A stretch of 15,730 nt of DNA from Jimgerdemannia flammicorona. Taxonomy: Eukaryota > Mucoromycota > Endogonomycetes > Endogonales > Endogonaceae. Positions 15,489-15,730 of the stretch are shown in pieces. Each line of letters starts with the position of its first letter. The first letter of the stretch is position 1. The notes beneath the pieces are model-generated. The model saw only the letters and a list, made by a program, of their open reading frames with translations, had not been told where the DNA came from and searched no databases. A program made the position numbers and the translations under genes. The stretch lies in contig RBNI01003511.1 of assembly GCA_003990745.1 (NCBI GenBank), forward strand, positions 1 through 15,730. Reading direction: 5' to 3'.

Positions 15489-15730
15489 CTATAATATATT
15501 ATAATTAGCCAATATATTAATATTGATAAATATTATAATTGAATATTATCATATCCCTTAATTTGTTTCGCAGGTAAATTTGCCTTTGAATTTTATAATT
15601 TTAAATTAATTATAAAAACTATTTGATTTTTATTTAAAAAAAAATTTTTTAGTATAAAAAGGTTAATTTTCTATCTAAAATTATAAAAAAAAAAAAATTG
15701 CATTTTTGTAAGTAACTTTAATATAAAAAA
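15489..15730. other. Very AT-rich region upstream of PHD exons, nothing recognised
   Basis: It consists of A/T homopolymers and ATATT runs. It may be an intron or promoter of the minus-strand gene, since the first assembled exon starts with an acceptor-like ATAG/ATCAG and so needs at least one upstream exon. A fragment near 15560-15590 is less AT-rich, but I could not define an exon there. Confidence 0.35.

Overview
The window is eukaryotic and most likely fungal. It has AT-rich flanks carrying degraded 18S rDNA and at least one intron-containing gene with very short AT-rich introns. Between the flanks sits one almost full-length Ty3/gypsy LTR retrotransposon. The SSU fragments read like fungal 18S; parts of the V2-V4 sequence recall Mucoromycota/Glomeromycota or Basidiomycota, but I cannot place the phylum from memory. 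No tRNA gene, CRISPR array or bacterial-type operon was seen.

Left flank (1-3776): about 1.2 kb of AT-rich DNA without a recognisable gene leads into the first ~110 nt of an 18S rRNA on the plus strand (1189-1298). The match stops abruptly. After ~1.8 kb of AT-rich sequence, which holds short inverted and direct repeats and a possible minus-strand multi-exon gene, a ~640 nt 18S segment appears on the minus strand (3101-3737). It resumes at the 18S position where the first fragment stopped. Both pieces have lost many normally invariant CpGs to TpG/CpA, so they are rDNA pseudogene pieces.

Retrotransposon (3777-14190, 10.4 kb): two 1.41 kb LTRs (TGTGAC...TTACA) flank a tRNA-Pro-like primer-binding site, gag with a CCHC knuckle and an AT-hook-like motif, aspartic protease, an unusual Cys/His-rich region, a dUTPase with all five family motifs, a linker domain, reverse transcriptase, RNase H, an integrase (HHCC and D,D35E), a small acidic ORF of unknown role, and a purine-rich tract. 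The order gag-PR-(Cys/His)-dUTPase-RT-RH-IN is Ty3-like with a dUTPase added between PR and RT. The copy is dead: about 15 premature stops, 12 of them TGA, and four changes of frame, each of the same sign and each between domains. The LTRs differ at roughly 50 sites by my hand alignment. Nearly all are transitions and about four-fifths are at CpG, which points to cytosine methylation and deamination as the main decay process.

Right flank (14191-15730): AT-rich DNA containing the 3' part of a minus-strand gene. I could assemble three exons into one frame, encoding a basic segment, a PHD-type zinc finger (with His at a usual Cys position) and a long Ser/Thr/Pro-rich acidic tail, as in a chromatin-associated or transcriptional protein.
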